Shown: positions 13,241-26,725, numbered from the stretch's first letter. The stretch: 64,000 bases of DNA from Paramecium octaurelia (GCA_905182995.1 CAJJDP010000152.1:124001-188000); one strand, 5' to 3'. Numbers and translations are program-made. Notes: a model not told the origin generated them from the letters alone.

Positions 13241-16200
13241 ATGGACGAAGATTAGAAAGACTAGAATAGCGAAATTTAGATGAAAAGGGCAGACTCTTAG
13301 GCAGGAGTGCTAGAAATGTAACCGCCTTAGATAGGTGTAGAGCAGACATCTTAGCAAGTGCCAGAGGCGGATCAGGAAGATGATGATTGTAAGATTAAAT
13401 TTGATATTTTAAAATAGAGGTAGTATAGACTTAAGTCGTATAAGGGGATCAATAGGTAGTTTAAAAGAATGGGGCTTAGAATGGAATGAATTCTCAATCC
13501 AACATCCATTAATCAGCGATAATAAACAAGCATGTTTAAGACATGTTGGATTAATCAGTTTATTAAGTTCCAAAACATGATGAAGTAGATCCACCTAAGG
13601 AGGACGCACCAAATCCTATTTTAGATTTGATACCTGAAGATTACTACCCTCCAGATGACTGGCAGCCTGAGAATCAGGATTAGATACCGCCTTTGATTCA
13701 TCCTGACACAATTTAATTCCATGATTGCTTCGGAATGGATTCAAATAAGAAAAGCAATTTGTGGTTGATAGATTCATAAACTTTTGTGTATGCAAGTAGT
13801 ATCAGTTACCATTTTTATAATTTTGTATAAGGAACCAATGAAATATTTTTCAGTAGAGATGGGGGTGGTATTGGTAGTGTTGCAGTTCACCCATCAAGAA
13901 AATATTATTCAGTGGCAGAGAAAGGATCATTTCCTAATGTTTACATCTATGATGCATCTCATAAATTATACAGAATATTAATGAAGGGAACAGAACGATC
14001 GTATTCCAATTCAAGTTTTTCCAAGGATGGCGATAAGTTTGCAACCGTCGGTTCCTCTCCTGATTACTAAATCTGCATTTGGGATTGGAGACAAGAGAAA
14101 ATACTCTTGAAGGCAAAAGCATTTTCTTAAGAAGTATACAAAGTAGGATTTTCTGAATATAATGTAAATCAACTGGCTACAAGTGGTATGGGTCATATTA
14201 AATTTTGGAAGGTGGCAGAGACCTTTACAGGACTTAAATTAAAAGGTGAAATTGCAAAGTTTGGTTAAGTAGAGTTATCAGATGTATATGCTTTTTATCC
14301 ATTCCCTGATGGGAAAGTATTGAGTGGAACTGAATATGGTCGTTTAATTCTTTGGGAAGGAAATGTAATCAAAGTGGTCATAGGAATTTCAGAAGAGGAG
14401 CCTTGTCATAAAGGAGCCATTGAATCCATATTCTTATATAAGGATTGTATCATAAGTGGCGGAAAGGATGGATTTTTACGATCTTGGAAGTTAACAGAAT
14501 TGGATCAAGCGGAAGGAGATGATTAATTAAATTACTACACTCAACCTATAAAATCGTTAGAATTGGTTGATGATGGAGAAAATGCATAAATTATTTAGGT
14601 TGTTACTGATGAACATTTTTGGTTGATTGGTGATCAAGGAGGTAGAGTTTGGAGAGTTGATTGGGAAACTGGAAAGAAAGAGATAGTATACAGAAATAAC
14701 TCTGGTGCCTATTTGGATCTTGCACCTTCACCTTAGTTGAATGCTGCCATAACTGTTGGAGATGATGGAGCCATTACTTTGTGGGATTATGTTAAGAGTG
14801 AATAGACATACAAACGTAAATTTTCTAAGAAAGCTACTTGTATCTAATGGATGCCCTTTACTATGACTAATAAGGGTAGAGTTGTGGTTGTTGGATATAG
14901 TAATGGAATAGTTAGATTTTTGTTACTCAATTAAGATACTTTTGTGTTATTGAATGTCTAAAAAGTACATCCACATCCTATTTAAAAAATAATTGTCGCC
15001 AGCAACACCAATTATGTTGCTGTGTTATCCACAAAGGGAGAGATATTCTTTCTTAAATACTCTGATTCCAATATTCAAGACATATAAGCATACTGTTTAT
15101 GGGAAACCAAACTTAACATTAATGATTTCTGTTTTGATAAAACTGGAACTAAAGTTTTGATGGCTTGCAAGGATGGTTATCTTTATGAAGCTGTTGTACC
15201 AAGTGATGTCGATAATAGTGAAAATTATCTTTAAGAATTTAATGCTAATAAATATTTAGTGAGAATGATGGAATCTTAAAAACCTAAGAAAGAGGATCTT
15301 GATTTATAATTTCTAATGAAGCTGAAAGATGACAAAATGCCAGATGTTGAGTGGGATCCTGCAAGCATAATGAATGTTGTTTATTATGGAGATAAGGTAT
15401 TTTGCACAGCTGAAGGAAAATACTTAGGTTGTTGTTATATTATTGATCTTAATAAAGATAGACCAATTGAAATGATTCCGATATAAAAGATGTAGACATA
15501 TCATTTGGATTATAAAGATGATGTATTGACAATAGGATATAAAAATGGGCAGTGGGATATTCGTCACAAAACAGATTTTAATAAATAGATTAATAAATAA
15601 TCACATGATATGGATTATGGTCGTGTTCGTAAAGTAGGTTTGACTTTTGATAGAACTGGAGTGTTGAGTGTAAGTGATGATGGAACATTCTATGTTTACA
15701 AGATAGATTTCTAAAATTTCTTAATGTAATTGAGTGGTAATGAGGTTACAGATTTTCAATACCCAGAATTTACGATGGGGATTAACAGTGGAACATTTGC
15801 TGAAGAAATTGCCTTTGAAGAAGCTCAAGATATTTTGGATGATACTATCTATTCAATTCAATAAGCAAAATTGTTAGCTGAAGAAGACAATCGAAGAAAT
15901 GAAGCAAATAAGAAGAAGGAAACCGTTAAATCTCGTATTTTGTAATTAAGAGAGCAATTCTCATAAGTGAGACAGAAGAATCAGACAGCAGAAGATGCTG
16001 CCAAATTGACGGAAGATGAATTGTGTGTCGATCCTGAGTATAAGCAGATGTTGTTGGACAGAGTAGCTGAAGATGTTGAGGAAACCAGATTAGAATTAGA
16101 GTGGGATAGAACCTTGGCAAAAATGAAGGCTGACAAGTTGAAAGCATATATGATTGATGAACTAGAGATTGACAAATTTATGGTTAAAGGATTCAGAAAC

Positions 16201-18563
16201 TAAGCTTCCGTTTAGACATTCAAAGTTAAAAAATTAAGCAATTTCTTAATTGAACAATTAAAGGAGACCTATCGTTTAATTGAAGAGGAACGAAAGAATC
16301 AAGAAAATCAACCTTAGATTGAGAACAAGACTTAAGAGAAAATTTAAGTACAATCACAGGTCAAAATTACAGCTGTTGATATGAAAGAAGATTAGTAAAA
16401 GGCTACCATCTAATAAATGGATCCTGATTAAAAAGTTCCATAAGCTAAGTTGGAGAGGGAAAGATTACGATAGGAAGAGGAAAGAATCAAGAAGGAGTAG
16501 GAGTTGCTTGAGAAATCAAAACCTATTGAATTGGCAAAACCAGAAAATGCTCCTGATATTTAGGAAGCCATTAAATAATATGGGGATTATAAGTTGAAGA
16601 GTTCACCTAATTATGAAGTACCTGACAATTAAAGAATGAATGTCAGTAAGAAAAGAAAACATATGTATATGTTAGAAGAATTCATTTATAATACTAAATT
16701 GAAATTCAATTAATAATTATTAAACTTGAAAAAGAGAAAAGTCAATTTGATAGACAAGGTTAAGAAATACAACTAATAAATAAAGAAGATCAATGAATAA
16801 TTGGGTAAGCAAGAACAATTGTTCTAACCAGAAATTGATAAGGAATTGGAAGATCCACATAGCTTTATGGAAATTAGCGATGAACAAATCAATGAGTTCA
16901 TCAGTAAATTGTAATAGTAATAATAAAAGAAGGATGAACAAAAGAGAATTGCTCCTGCTTAGATTTCCAAGCCAGCTGAATAAAATTAGATTAAGACAAG
17001 AAAGGGTATTAGAGTGTAACAATCAAGTTTGGAAGAAGAAATGAAGACTATTCAAGATATGGTATTGAATGCAGAGAAATAAAGAATGATTGATGAGATG
17101 TAAGAAGAAATCATTCAATTTGATAAAGATGTTGTTAAATGTTAAAATGAGAAGAATGTTCTTGAAAGTGATATGTTGATAGCTCAAATGAAATTAGTAA
17201 CATATTACTAAGAATTAATCATTTTAGAGGATATGGAGGACTTTGATAATAAATTGATAAAGGAAGTGTTAGATTTTAAGAAGGAAAAGCAGAATCTGGA
17301 ATAATAAGTTGAGAAAATCTTGGAGAATCTTGCAACATTATAGAAGAAAGAACAATAAAATGATAAAGATTTGATTGAATAATTAAAGGCATGGAAGGAG
17401 TTGGTGCATCCTGATGATGAATAGAAGAGAAATAAAATTCATGATTATTATCGTAAGAAATTCAAGAGAGAAATGTTGAAGAGGTTAAAGAAACAATAAG
17501 AGAAGGAACATTCAGATTCTGAGGAGAATGAAGATGATGAGGAAAATGAAGATGACAATGATGATGATATAGTATCTGATGATGACGAAGAAGAGAAGCC
17601 TGATATCTCACCAGTAGAATAAGATCCAAAAGTCAGAGATGTCATTGAAAAAATCTGTGGGTTGGAAGAATAGCAGGATAATTTCAAATAGGAAAAAATA
17701 CAGAACGAGTAATAGAAGTCTAAATTAGCCAATAAGATTGCTTAAAATGATATATATTTGAAGAGAGCCAATGATGATTTGACTCAATATTAAAGAAAGA
17801 AATTACAAAGAGTAAATCAATTGGATGTTAGTTTTGTGTTGAAGTTATCTTAGGTTCAAAATCTTAATGAACAAAAGTAATTACCTGCTGATCTGAATAA
17901 ATCTATATTATTTACTGAATATGATTTCTTCAAACTTTGCAAAAGAGTTGTTGAATTGAAACATGAATAAGGAAAAATTACAAAATAAAAGGCTTAAAAA
18001 GACAAAACCAAGAAGATGTAAGAGAAAGAAATTAAATTGAAAGATTTAAAGATTGAAGATTTGAATAAAAAATATGAAGAAAAGCATATGCTTAAATTTG
18101 GAGATATCATTGATCTTAAAATACTTGATGCTTTAGAACCAACGAAAGCTGTATTGGATATGAGAGCATAATTCAATTAGGAAGAAAAGGAAGCTCAAAG
18201 AAAGGTTTCTAGAGCTAAGGAAGAGCTGTCCAAAGTCAAACAATAGCTATTAGAAGTCAAGAGAGAAAATACTAAGATTTTCACAAACATAACAAAATTA
18301 GGAAAATAACAAATGGATTTAAGTAAGAAACTTACATCAGGCAATAAATAATTGTTTAAAGGTGATAATAAGGAGAAAAGATCAGATATGGAGAGTGATA
18401 GATAGAGTTTAGAGGATCTGGTCAAATTTTTGGGTAAAGAGATTGAAGACCTTAAAAATGAAATTGGATTATATAAGAAAAAAGGTATCTATTCAAAATA
18501 TAAATAGGTGGACATATTTATACAAGTATTACATAAACAAATCAAAACTTTGTTTAGAGATGA
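13241..18563 (+). CDS. CFAP44: CFAP44 homologue (axonemal WD-repeat tether/tether-head protein)
   Basis: A very long gene (about 1,750 aa) from ATG 13241 to TGA 18561-18563. Introns include 13420-13444, 13534-13558 and a 23-nt one near the 3' end. After an acidic N-terminus comes the family signature: [20 protein letters not shown], then [16 protein letters not shown] and [13 protein letters not shown], followed by WD40 blades (for example [40 protein letters not shown]). The second half is a long coiled coil, with an acidic patch around 17510-17600. CFAP44 with CFAP43 forms the tether that links inner-arm dynein f/I1 to the doublet and regulates ciliary bending. Order of domains and length fit ciliate Cfap44. 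It converges on CEP19 with a 30-bp gap. Confidence 0.93.
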
Positions 18564-18593
18564 TATCTAAATCCAATTATTATTATTAAAAAA

Positions 18594-19580
18594 TCAAACT
18601 ATATCATAATCTTCTTCATCATCCATATCCCATTAATTTTAACCTTAGGGTTTGAAATCCTTTTGTACATCATATTTAAAATTTTTATCTCCTGGCTTAA
18701 CAGAATTCTTTTTGTACATAGATTCCATAATTTCTTTGTGTTTTTTCAATTCTTCATTTGTCATTTTATTTAAATTCAATTGATTATAACCCATTTTTTA
18801 ATAAAGCATCCTATATTACTCCTCTGTGATCTCATCCTCTGAATTCTCCTCTTCATAGTTTTCGTCATAACATTCTTCATCTTCATCTTCTTCCTCATCA
18901 TCATCCTCCAATACAGGTTATTTACCTTTGTAATTCTTCATCGCATAATTATATAAGTCCTCTTCAGACATACCATAATCTTCAATGTCCTTTTACAATT
19001 TGGATTGTGTTTTGGACATACTCATAGATGCTTAAGTGGAAGAACTCAAAGGTCTTGTGGAGGATGTAGGTCTTTGTATACTAGCATTTGTATTAGCATT
19101 TGTATTAACATTTGTCTTAGCAGTAGTATTAGCACCTGTCTTAGCATTTGCAGTTGGCTTAGAAATCTGTAATCTTTTTTAGATCTTTCCAATTAACTCT
19201 ATTTTATAGATATAACATTCACTTACCCAACAATTGCTTTTCTGGGATTTTATTATTCATAAAGTACATAGCATGCTTCTTCTTTAAATACTCCAAAGCA
19301 TGATTAATAGGGGTATCAGGTTTTAATTTTAGCAATTTCATTTTATGATGATACAACTTCCCTGAGGATGGCTACAAATATTCAACAACTAGTTAATATG
19401 AATTGAATTTTAACTGATCATTGGAGGATCAAACCTGATCGCCAATCTTTTAGGTTCCATATTGGACAACTTTTTGCTCTTATCCCCCGTGTCATTCTTC
19501 TTTGTTCCACCTGTTGTAGTCTTCTAATTGATATCAAAATTATAAGGGTCTTTTGCAGCAGTTTTAGCAAAATTATACAT
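18594..19580 (-). CDS. CEP19: CEP19 homologue (centrosome/basal-body protein)
   Basis: Starts at ATG 19578-19580 and ends at TGA 18594-18596, with introns of 26 and 28 nt. After a short linker, residues ~40-105 match the CEP19 core: PKRLAIRFDPP, then IVEYLQPSSGKLYHHKMKL and INHALEYLKKKHAMYF. The C-terminus carries the matching tail: MTNEELKKHKEIMESMYKKN, FKYDVQKDF and the final WDMDDEEDY. The middle holds a Thr/Asn/Ala repeat (TNANTNA units) and an acidic stretch absent from the ~165-aa animal protein, making this one longer (about 310 aa). CEP19 recruits RABL2 and IFT-B to basal bodies to start ciliogenesis in animals. The start codon is only 30 bp from the divergent F-box-like gene. Confidence 0.88.
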
Positions 19581-19610
19581 AAAATATTAACTTACAGATT
19601 TAAATTAAAA
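19581..19610. promoter_or_regulatory. 30-bp bidirectional intergenic spacer (CEP19 / F-box-like)
   Basis: The full distance between divergent start codons of CEP19 and the F-box-like gene; mostly A/T. Presumed shared mini-promoter, with very short leaders on both sides. Confidence 0.45.
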
Positions 19611-20846
19611 ATGGGGCAAAATAATTGTACTCCTAACATCCCTGGATTGGAAAACTGCTATGCGAGATATGAGTAAACAGATGAAAATAAATATCCTTAT
19701 TTAATAGCCAATAAACATAGATTAGCAGAATCACAAAATTCACAGATTTTAGAATTATATCAAAAACAACAAGATCAACTTAGATCATATTTGTAGAATT
19801 CTCGTTAGCTCTCCTAATCAACTAGACGTAATTATGAATTTGAAGGACGTTTTCTTAAACTTCCATCACATCTCATCTGCCACGTTATGTATTTTGTCAT
19901 CGACGACTATCTCAACTTATTACTTGTTAATACTTTGTGGTACACGAGATTAAACGAAGCATTTTCAAAGACGGTTAGCATAGTTGATGAGAAATTTTAA
20001 TAATCGCATTCCTTTTTAAAATTAAAGTAGTCCAAAAATGCATTTCAGACTTTTCAATTTGGAAGACAATAAGGGTTCAGATTGGATAGATGTTTAATTG
20101 CAGAAGTCACGCCTGGAGTTGAAAGTAGCATTTAATATTTATTAGAGATTCAATTGTCAAAATATCATATACCTACCTCTGTAAAGGATAAGAAAAGGCT
20201 GTTTGCTATAAATTTGCAATTCTGAGGAGGAACACAATAAGAACAATTTGGGTTGGAGTTGATTAAAGCACTGTAATCATCTATGTATATTGTATAGAAT
20301 ATTTATGATAAACAAACTGTTCCTGTGATCTAACCTGTATTGCCTTTTTGTGTTGGAGACTACATCAAAATTTCATTCACTTTATTGAATCTCCAAGGAT
20401 AAGTAAATCTGTAAAGTATTAAATGGAATAGGCCTTAGGTTGAAAAACTTGATGTTGGTATTTTCGGAAGTATTTCTTATAATTTATTAGATCTCAAACA
20501 TATTACCATATAACCACCTCCTAGGTTCGAACCCTAAAATGCCGATTGGACTCTGTTTTAATACTTTAATCATCCAATGAAGAAATGCTTTGATAATTTC
20601 AAGCAAATCAAATTAAAAGAGTGTAGATGTTGCGGTAATGGGTTAGTTATTAATCGCATGAATTACAGTTGTGTTTCAGAGGGATAACTGATGATTCCCT
20701 AATTGAATTTGAAAATGGTTGTCAAGTAGGGTTGCATTACTAATCAAATAAATCGAGCAACTGTTAGTTATGAATTGGATAATACTTTAGAATTAAGAAT
20801 TGGAGATTAATTAACACTATACTATTTGAGAGGAGGAGACTCTTGA
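19611..20846 (+). CDS. F-box-like protein gene interrupted by an in-frame TGA
   Basis: A single intronless frame of 412 codons from ATG 19611 to TGA 20844-20846, interrupted only by TGA at 20223-20225 (codon 205). The segment FLKLPSHLICHVMYF followed by DYLNLLLVNTLWYTRLN resembles an F-box (L-P...V-x-W pattern), suggesting an SCF ubiquitin-ligase adaptor. The downstream half remains in the same frame, with protein-like composition (PVLPFCVGDYIKISF, SVSEGQ-like Cys-rich ECRCCGNG). No GT...AG intron whose length is a multiple of three removes the TGA. Replacing it with Trp (TGG) would make a continuous protein, so a nonsense mutation, sequencing error or readthrough are the options. The function of the C-terminal half is unknown. 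A shorter 204-aa product would end just after LFAINLQF. Confidence 0.7.
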
Positions 20847-20901
20847 TTTATTATAAAATATATATTATTTCAATAAATATCATTAATACTGTATATCTAA
20901 T

Positions 20902-22861
20902 ATGTAAAAACCTGATCAAACACAAGAAAATAATCGAGAATACAATCAAGACAATATGAACAAAAGTTAGAATAACAAGTAAACTCTTATTGCTTAATCT
21001 ATGTAATTGATTGATATCATATATAGACATCCAAATAGGGGAGAAGCTTCAGAATTGATGTAATACACATAATCACATATTCAATAAACTGTTTTAAATA
21101 TAATTGAGAGTCTTGGATAAACTATTGCTTAAATATTGGCTATTGAGATATTTTAATCATTTACAAAGAAAACTAGAGGGTGGAGTGTGCATTTATTAAA
21201 TAATGAAATATCAAATTAGAGAAGGCATTTTAATAAATTAGAAAACGAATGTAAAGAAAAGGGACAATAAGTGGAATGGTAATTAGCTAGAGAAGAATTC
21301 AAAAAACCTTTTAAAAAATTAGAAGATTTGCTTATCAATAAAGAGCATAAATAATTATTATAAAATATTCTATAACCTCCAACTCCAGAATCCTCTATTA
21401 TTGTTTAGCCAGATTAGACGTATTATGATGCAATAGATATTTATCATTACAAAAGTTAGGTGATTTTTCATAATTCTTTGTAAAAGGATAAAACAGGAGC
21501 TGATTTATTGGAGAAGATAAAAACTTATAAGAATGAATTTGCTAAATTTCTCTATTTTTAATTCATCGAATAAGGAATCAACTATCTCGACCAACTTTTA
21601 AATTATGTTTTGATTAATAAGACCTAAAGTAATCACTCAACGCTTTAATAATTGAGTGATTACATCAAATAATTATCAACTCAGAATGATAAACAATAAT
21701 TAATGTAGGAGATTCAACTAATCATAGTTGTTTTTCCTGAGTTGTCTGATTATTTCTAGGAACTTTAAATTAATATCAATGATAACTCTCTTTATTTTGA
21801 CAATAGGATTGAACTTAATTCTATCTAATTCGAATATGTACTTCTTATTTACGATCATCTCAGAAATCCTAGACGAAAGCTGTCTAGAAAATTGGCTAAG
21901 GAAACGATAGATTTTATGATGAAGCTGGCTTAGAATATAAGAGCAGGGACAGTTTAATAAATGAAAACTTTACTGAAAAATTTGAAAAAAAAAAATATTA
22001 AACAGGAAATGTTGATTGATTTTGAACACCTATCTGAACTATTTATCTCTTCAAAATTGAGATTGTTTATGAAAATGATTCAACAAATTAATGCACTCTA
22101 AGAACATGATTTCAAAGATGATTATTTAAATTTTGAAATCATTTCATAATATGAACATGCTATTTTCGAATAATGTGAAAAGCAAAGTAAAGATAATTAT
22201 GATGATGTTTATCATGAACCTTCAGCTGATGTGTAGTAAATAAAAGTCTAGTAGGTTTTGTACTAATTCACTTCTGTTATAGAAAATGCAGCTGATCTTG
22301 AAAAAAGTTTAAAAAACAATGACATTTTAGAGTAATCAATTTTTGATTAAATTTAGGAAACTTAAGCATTCAACTAAGGAGTCAACGTCTTCAATCGAAA
22401 AGGAAATCACATTGGCTTAGACAATTATCAAATTATTAGAAATACTTAATTGTATCTTCATGTTCTAAAAATTAAATGTGAAAACATTTCTTATACTCTA
22501 CCAATACTTTTAAGACCTTAGTGAAATACAATTGAAAATAAAAGATAAGTAGTAATGGAATGTAGATTAAATTCCTAACTTGTACAAATTATTATTGAAT
22601 TTCTAATAGGATCCCAAACAGTCCTTCCAAAATTTATTAGAAGAAACAAAAATGTTAATCTCTGAAGAACACACTGATGATTTCAGTGATTTGATAAAGG
22701 AAATAGAATAATTTGATCAAAACAATGAGGCAACTTTCCTTAAGAATGTGAAATAGTTATATTATAAAGAATTCAAAGATCACCTCTTAAAATTAGCTCA
22801 AATTGGAACTTAATAGTTTAAAGAGACTGTTGTCTATTTCATTCAATAAGTAGATCCTTGA
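20902..22861 (+). CDS. Unrecognised helical protein, ~640 aa
   Basis: The frame is open from ATG 20902 (MQKPDQTQENNREYNQDN) to TGA 22859-22861. It uses one inferred 37-nt intron near 22470-22510 (GTGAAA...AAG), which brings LHVLKIK into frame with YLSEIQLKIKDKQQW. The sequence is helix-rich and soluble-looking with no membrane segment. It has an N-terminal Gln/Asn-rich arm, then helical blocks such as MQLIDIIYRHPNRGEASEL and DHLRNPRRKLSRKLAKETID. The block order is loosely reminiscent of alpha-solenoid proteins, but I do not recognise a family. It follows the F-box-like gene by 55 bp on the same strand. Confidence 0.8.
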
Positions 22862-24192
22862 ATTTTAGTGTTTAAATGATATAAATTTATTTAATTTATA
22901 TAATTTGATAAATCATTTTTGCTAATAAAAAGCTGGCTGATTAGAGTGTTAATTGAATTAGTTGAATTGGCTGAATTATTTTGACTAATTATTTTAATTG
23001 AACTAAAACTGAGTGCTTTGCTATTATTAGGTATTGAATTTTTGATTTCCCTAATTTATTTGCCATGATTATAAACCCTGATTATATTATAAAGCTGGAA
23101 TTTAAGGGTTTTGATTCACCTAGGCTAATTTGAATGCAACCTGCTGAGAATTTTTGGTATTATCATTCTTGATTTAATTAAAGCTATTGCTCGCTATGAA
23201 TTAATTGGGATTATGTGTCATTTATTGATTGTTGAACTATTTTTCGACTGCAGGTATTTAATTCTAGTACTATTAAGGAGTCCTAGGATCAAAATCCATT
23301 GTTCTCAGTTACTAGCGAGAGATACTGATGAAAATTTCGCTTTAAGGTTGATTCATATCAACTTCTGAAGATTTGCTCATTGTCAAATGATTAAAAAAAT
23401 AATAATAAATATTATAATATCATAAATAGGATTTGAATTAAATGGCAAAAATAATCTCCTATTAACACTCCTCTCATATGGATATAATTGAGTAATCATT
23501 GAAAAAGAAACAGCCCAACACTAATCAAGAGTTACTAAAGTCTTTAAAAATAGGTTACAAAATCATTAGATTAATATGTTTATAAAAATAAATAATTCTA
23601 TTGAAGAATCCCCATGTATTTTATTCCAAATTAATTAAATTAATTTACTATTAATTTCAAATATATGTTTAAAATGAATTCTTACGCGATCCCCAAAGTT
23701 CTCTTATAAATACATATACATTTTCAGTTTATCTTTTAAAGTGCATAGCAAATTATTCTAATAATTACTGAGAACCAGTTATCACATATAATGGATAAAA
23801 TTTCTTGAGCTTCCCTTATTATTGGCGAACTCCCTAATTTTATATAGTTTCTTACTAAATTAGATCGTAATTATTTATAAATAAATGAATTTCAGTAATA
23901 ATATTTTGTATTTCAATTGTTAAAGAAACTACTCCTTTCTAAATAGTGAATTTAAGTTGAGGATTTAAACAAATTTAATACAATTCTTGTGGGTAATCCG
24001 AATTAATTCTGAAGGAAATCTGATATTCGTGAATTTCAAATACAAATGAGAGACATGGGTAACAAATTTAAGAGTATATTCTTGTTTATAGATGAGAAAT
24101 GATTTAAAAATGGGTTCTCCAAATGAATTTCGTTTTGAACAATTGATTTTATAATTTTTGTGTTTGGATGAATAAAAATTAAATAATTATTA
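22862..24192. other. A+T-rich intergenic region
   Basis: About 1.3 kb. At 22930-22985 there is a short imperfect direct repeat of TTGAATTRG/TGGCTGAATT. One weak ORF (23442-23771) is listed separately. No RNA gene was recognised. Confidence 0.55.
23442..23771 (+). CDS. Weak small ORF, 109 aa
   Basis: ATG-to-TGA frame of 110 codons without introns, starting MAKIISYQHSSHMDIIEQSL and containing LRDPQSSLINTYTFSVYLLK. The middle is hydrophobic and basic. It sits in A+T-rich DNA where a 110-codon TGA-free run is common, so the support is slight. No family was recognised. Confidence 0.28.
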
Positions 24193-24919
24193 ATGCAAGC
24201 GATTCCTGGTGATTTTGAAGCATAATTGATTGCCAATGAGCAGATTGAATAACCGTTTATGGAATAGGAGACAGAGGATAGAAATAAGGAATAGGAGGAG
24301 GAGTTGACTGAGGAGCAGAAGGAGAGAAGAAGAAAAATATTGGAAGTTCAATTGGCCAATAAAAGATTATTATATAGTATTCATAATAAGGACATGGAGA
24401 TTTTTAGAGTTAAGAAAGAAATTGAAGATCAAAAATAGTTATTGGCTGAGTTGTAATAGCAGGAGTAGGAAAATCTGAATGATTCTTATCTATCCCACAG
24501 AGCATTGGTTTCATATGACACTTACTTGAGAGGGACATTAAGGGAATAGGATAGAAAAATATACGAGTTAGAATTAAACAATGCAGATATAAGTGAAATT
24601 TCTGCCAGAATTGAAAAAATCAATAAAGAATATGAGAGAAACATTTAACCTCTTGTTGTTGGAGATTTTAAGACCTAAATAGATGCAGACATTAAGAGTT
24701 CAAAAAATTAAATTGATGCTCTGAGAAACCAATTTAAAGAGATCGTGGATGATATTGTGAAACTGCATGAAAAACACCTTGATAACATAGACATGTATTC
24801 AACCTTATAGAGATAATTATAAGTAATTTTATAGACATATTTTTAAGGAATAATTATTAGCAAATGAATAATTAGATTATGAATTAAGCCAATTAAAAAA
24901 GAGCAAAGAGTAAAGTTGA
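24193..24919 (+). CDS. Small coiled-coil protein, ~233 aa
   Basis: From ATG 24193 (MQAIPGDFEAQLIANEQ) to TGA 24917-24919, with one 25-nt intron near the 3' end that links STLQRQLQ to EQLLANEQLDYELSQLK. The protein is almost entirely charged coiled coil, rich in Glu/Lys/Gln, with heptad-like Leu/Ile spacing (LANKRLLYSIHNKDMEIF, LNDSYLSHRALVSYDTYL). It has no signal peptide or membrane segment. A structural, possibly ciliary or cytoskeletal, role is a guess from composition only. It converges on the TTLL gene 206 bp away. Confidence 0.82.
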
Positions 24920-25125
24920 TTCATATTTTATATATATATTTGGATTCATTAAATAATAGTCATTCTGAATCTTCTAGCTTAATGGAGATTGTGTATATTC
25001 TAATTAATAGTATTGTATTGCATAATTAAAAATTAATGATAAATATAAACATATTAACATAGAAATAGATAGACATTTAGAAGATAGTATATCATATATG
25101 ATTATAAGATGATGATCTTATTTTA

Positions 25126-26703
25126 TCATTATAATTTGCCTAACCGTTGCCACATATTATGATTGTCTGAATAATTTGGAACAGAAAAGCCTACCTACTT
25201 TTTCGTAACTGGAAATATTTGATCTAGAGTCAATGAAAAAGCATCATCGAGCATTCGAGGGATAAGTTTTTAGAGCAATAGACTAGACTCTTCTAAACAT
25301 GGGTTGGAATTGATTTCAATAAGCCAAACTTTGAAGTCGTCATCAATCATAAAATCTAATCCAAAAATCTCGAAACAATATCTTCTTCCAAGTACATTGA
25401 TTTTCTTTCTAACTGACTGGAATGCTCTAAAGGATATTTGTTTGATATTTTCAACTATCTAAAATGTGATATAAGTAGATTACCTATTTATAGAAGTCTC
25501 CTTTGCTCTTAAAATAAGTAGCTGCTTGATCAAAGGATAGTTGGTTACCATCTTCTAATTTACCATAGTTTGGACTATATTTTTGGATGGCATTATTGGT
25601 TAAGTGTACATATTAATTTAATACATTTTTGGTTGTGTATTCTTCAGATGCCATCCTGATGTAGCCTTGTTCAAAAAAGTAGAATTCTAGATCTTAATTA
25701 AGTAATCCCCATACTCTGATATCAAATTTGCGATTATTAATTAATAATGGTTTTTCCAAATATTTTTGGATGACAAATTATTTTGATTTGATAATTTAGC
25801 CATCTTTCATTTATTGTTTGCCAGAGATGTATTGATCAAGCAGATGTGTCATTTAATCCAAATCTTTGATAACATGTATCCCTCTACCACGATTATATTG
25901 AGTTGGCTTCAATATCCAGAGGTATTCGTGTCCATGATATGTACTTGGTATTTTAGATTTGCTGATTGAAATAATCTTATCTGTGATCTACATGTAAGTA
26001 TTAAGTTAACGTCTGATTAGATAAAATTTATTCTAAGAGTCATGCAATTTAATGGATTAGGGAGCATTGTTCTCGTAGTATTGAAGGAATTGCAATAACC
26101 ATATATCAGCCTTTTCGGTAGTGAAATCCAAAACGAAGGTTACAGGAACAAAACTCAAGATGTCTAATTGATTTTCCTATTTAAGTTAGGCTATACTTCA
26201 CAATATTGCGAGAGATTTCGAAAAAGATTGCTCTTTTATGATATCTCAGAATGAAATTCAAAATGGTTGACTGCTTGTTTGATCTTATTGCCTGATAGCA
26301 ATCTATCATACTGATAACCTTTTTGTGTCTATTACCACCTAAAATTTATTAGAGTATCATTCTTATTGTTGGTAGAGATCCATTCATTTCGTTTCGATAG
26401 AACTCTTTGTACTACTTAGTGATTGTTACCAGTTCCTAAGAAGTAGATGTAATTATTTTTTATTAAGGTAGGCAATGGCACAACCTTGGTTTGGTCACTA
26501 CTTCTTACTTCTTTGCCAAGGATGACTGATTAGGTTAGTTTTGGTTAATCCTTGAGTTTAATGTACTTGGATGCTAAGGCAATAGCTAATTATTTCGGAT
26601 TATTTAAATGAGGCATGGCAGACATTTAATTTTAAATGAATCTCGTGAATCTGGCTGTATCGATTTGCTGAAGATCCTTCACTTTTACTTAGGGTAGATT
26701 CAT
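25126..26703 (-). CDS. Tubulin tyrosine ligase-like enzyme (TTLL family)
   Basis: From ATG 26701-26703 to TGA 25126-25128. Introns of about 20, 23 and 25 nt join one frame. The ATP-grasp catalytic core of the TTL family is clear: WILKPTQYNRGRGIHV, then KQFVIQKYLEKPLLINNRKF followed by DIRVWGLL, HLTNNAIQKYSPNYG, and CFEIFGLDFMIDDDFKVWLI with EINSNPCLE near the C-terminus. These hold the ATP and Mg binding Lys, Asp, Glu and Asn residues. Members add glutamate, glycine or tyrosine to tubulin tails; I cannot tell which subfamily this is. About 500 aa. No MAP-binding C-terminal extension is seen, so it resembles the short TTLLs. The tail ends NMWQRLGKL. Confidence 0.9.
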
Positions 26704-26725
26704 GTTTATATATAATAATAATTAA

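Noticed and set aside
20520-20535. GGTTCGAACCC, resembling a tRNA T-arm
   Set aside because: It lies inside a coding frame (PPPRFEP) and no acceptor, D or anticodon stems can be built around it.
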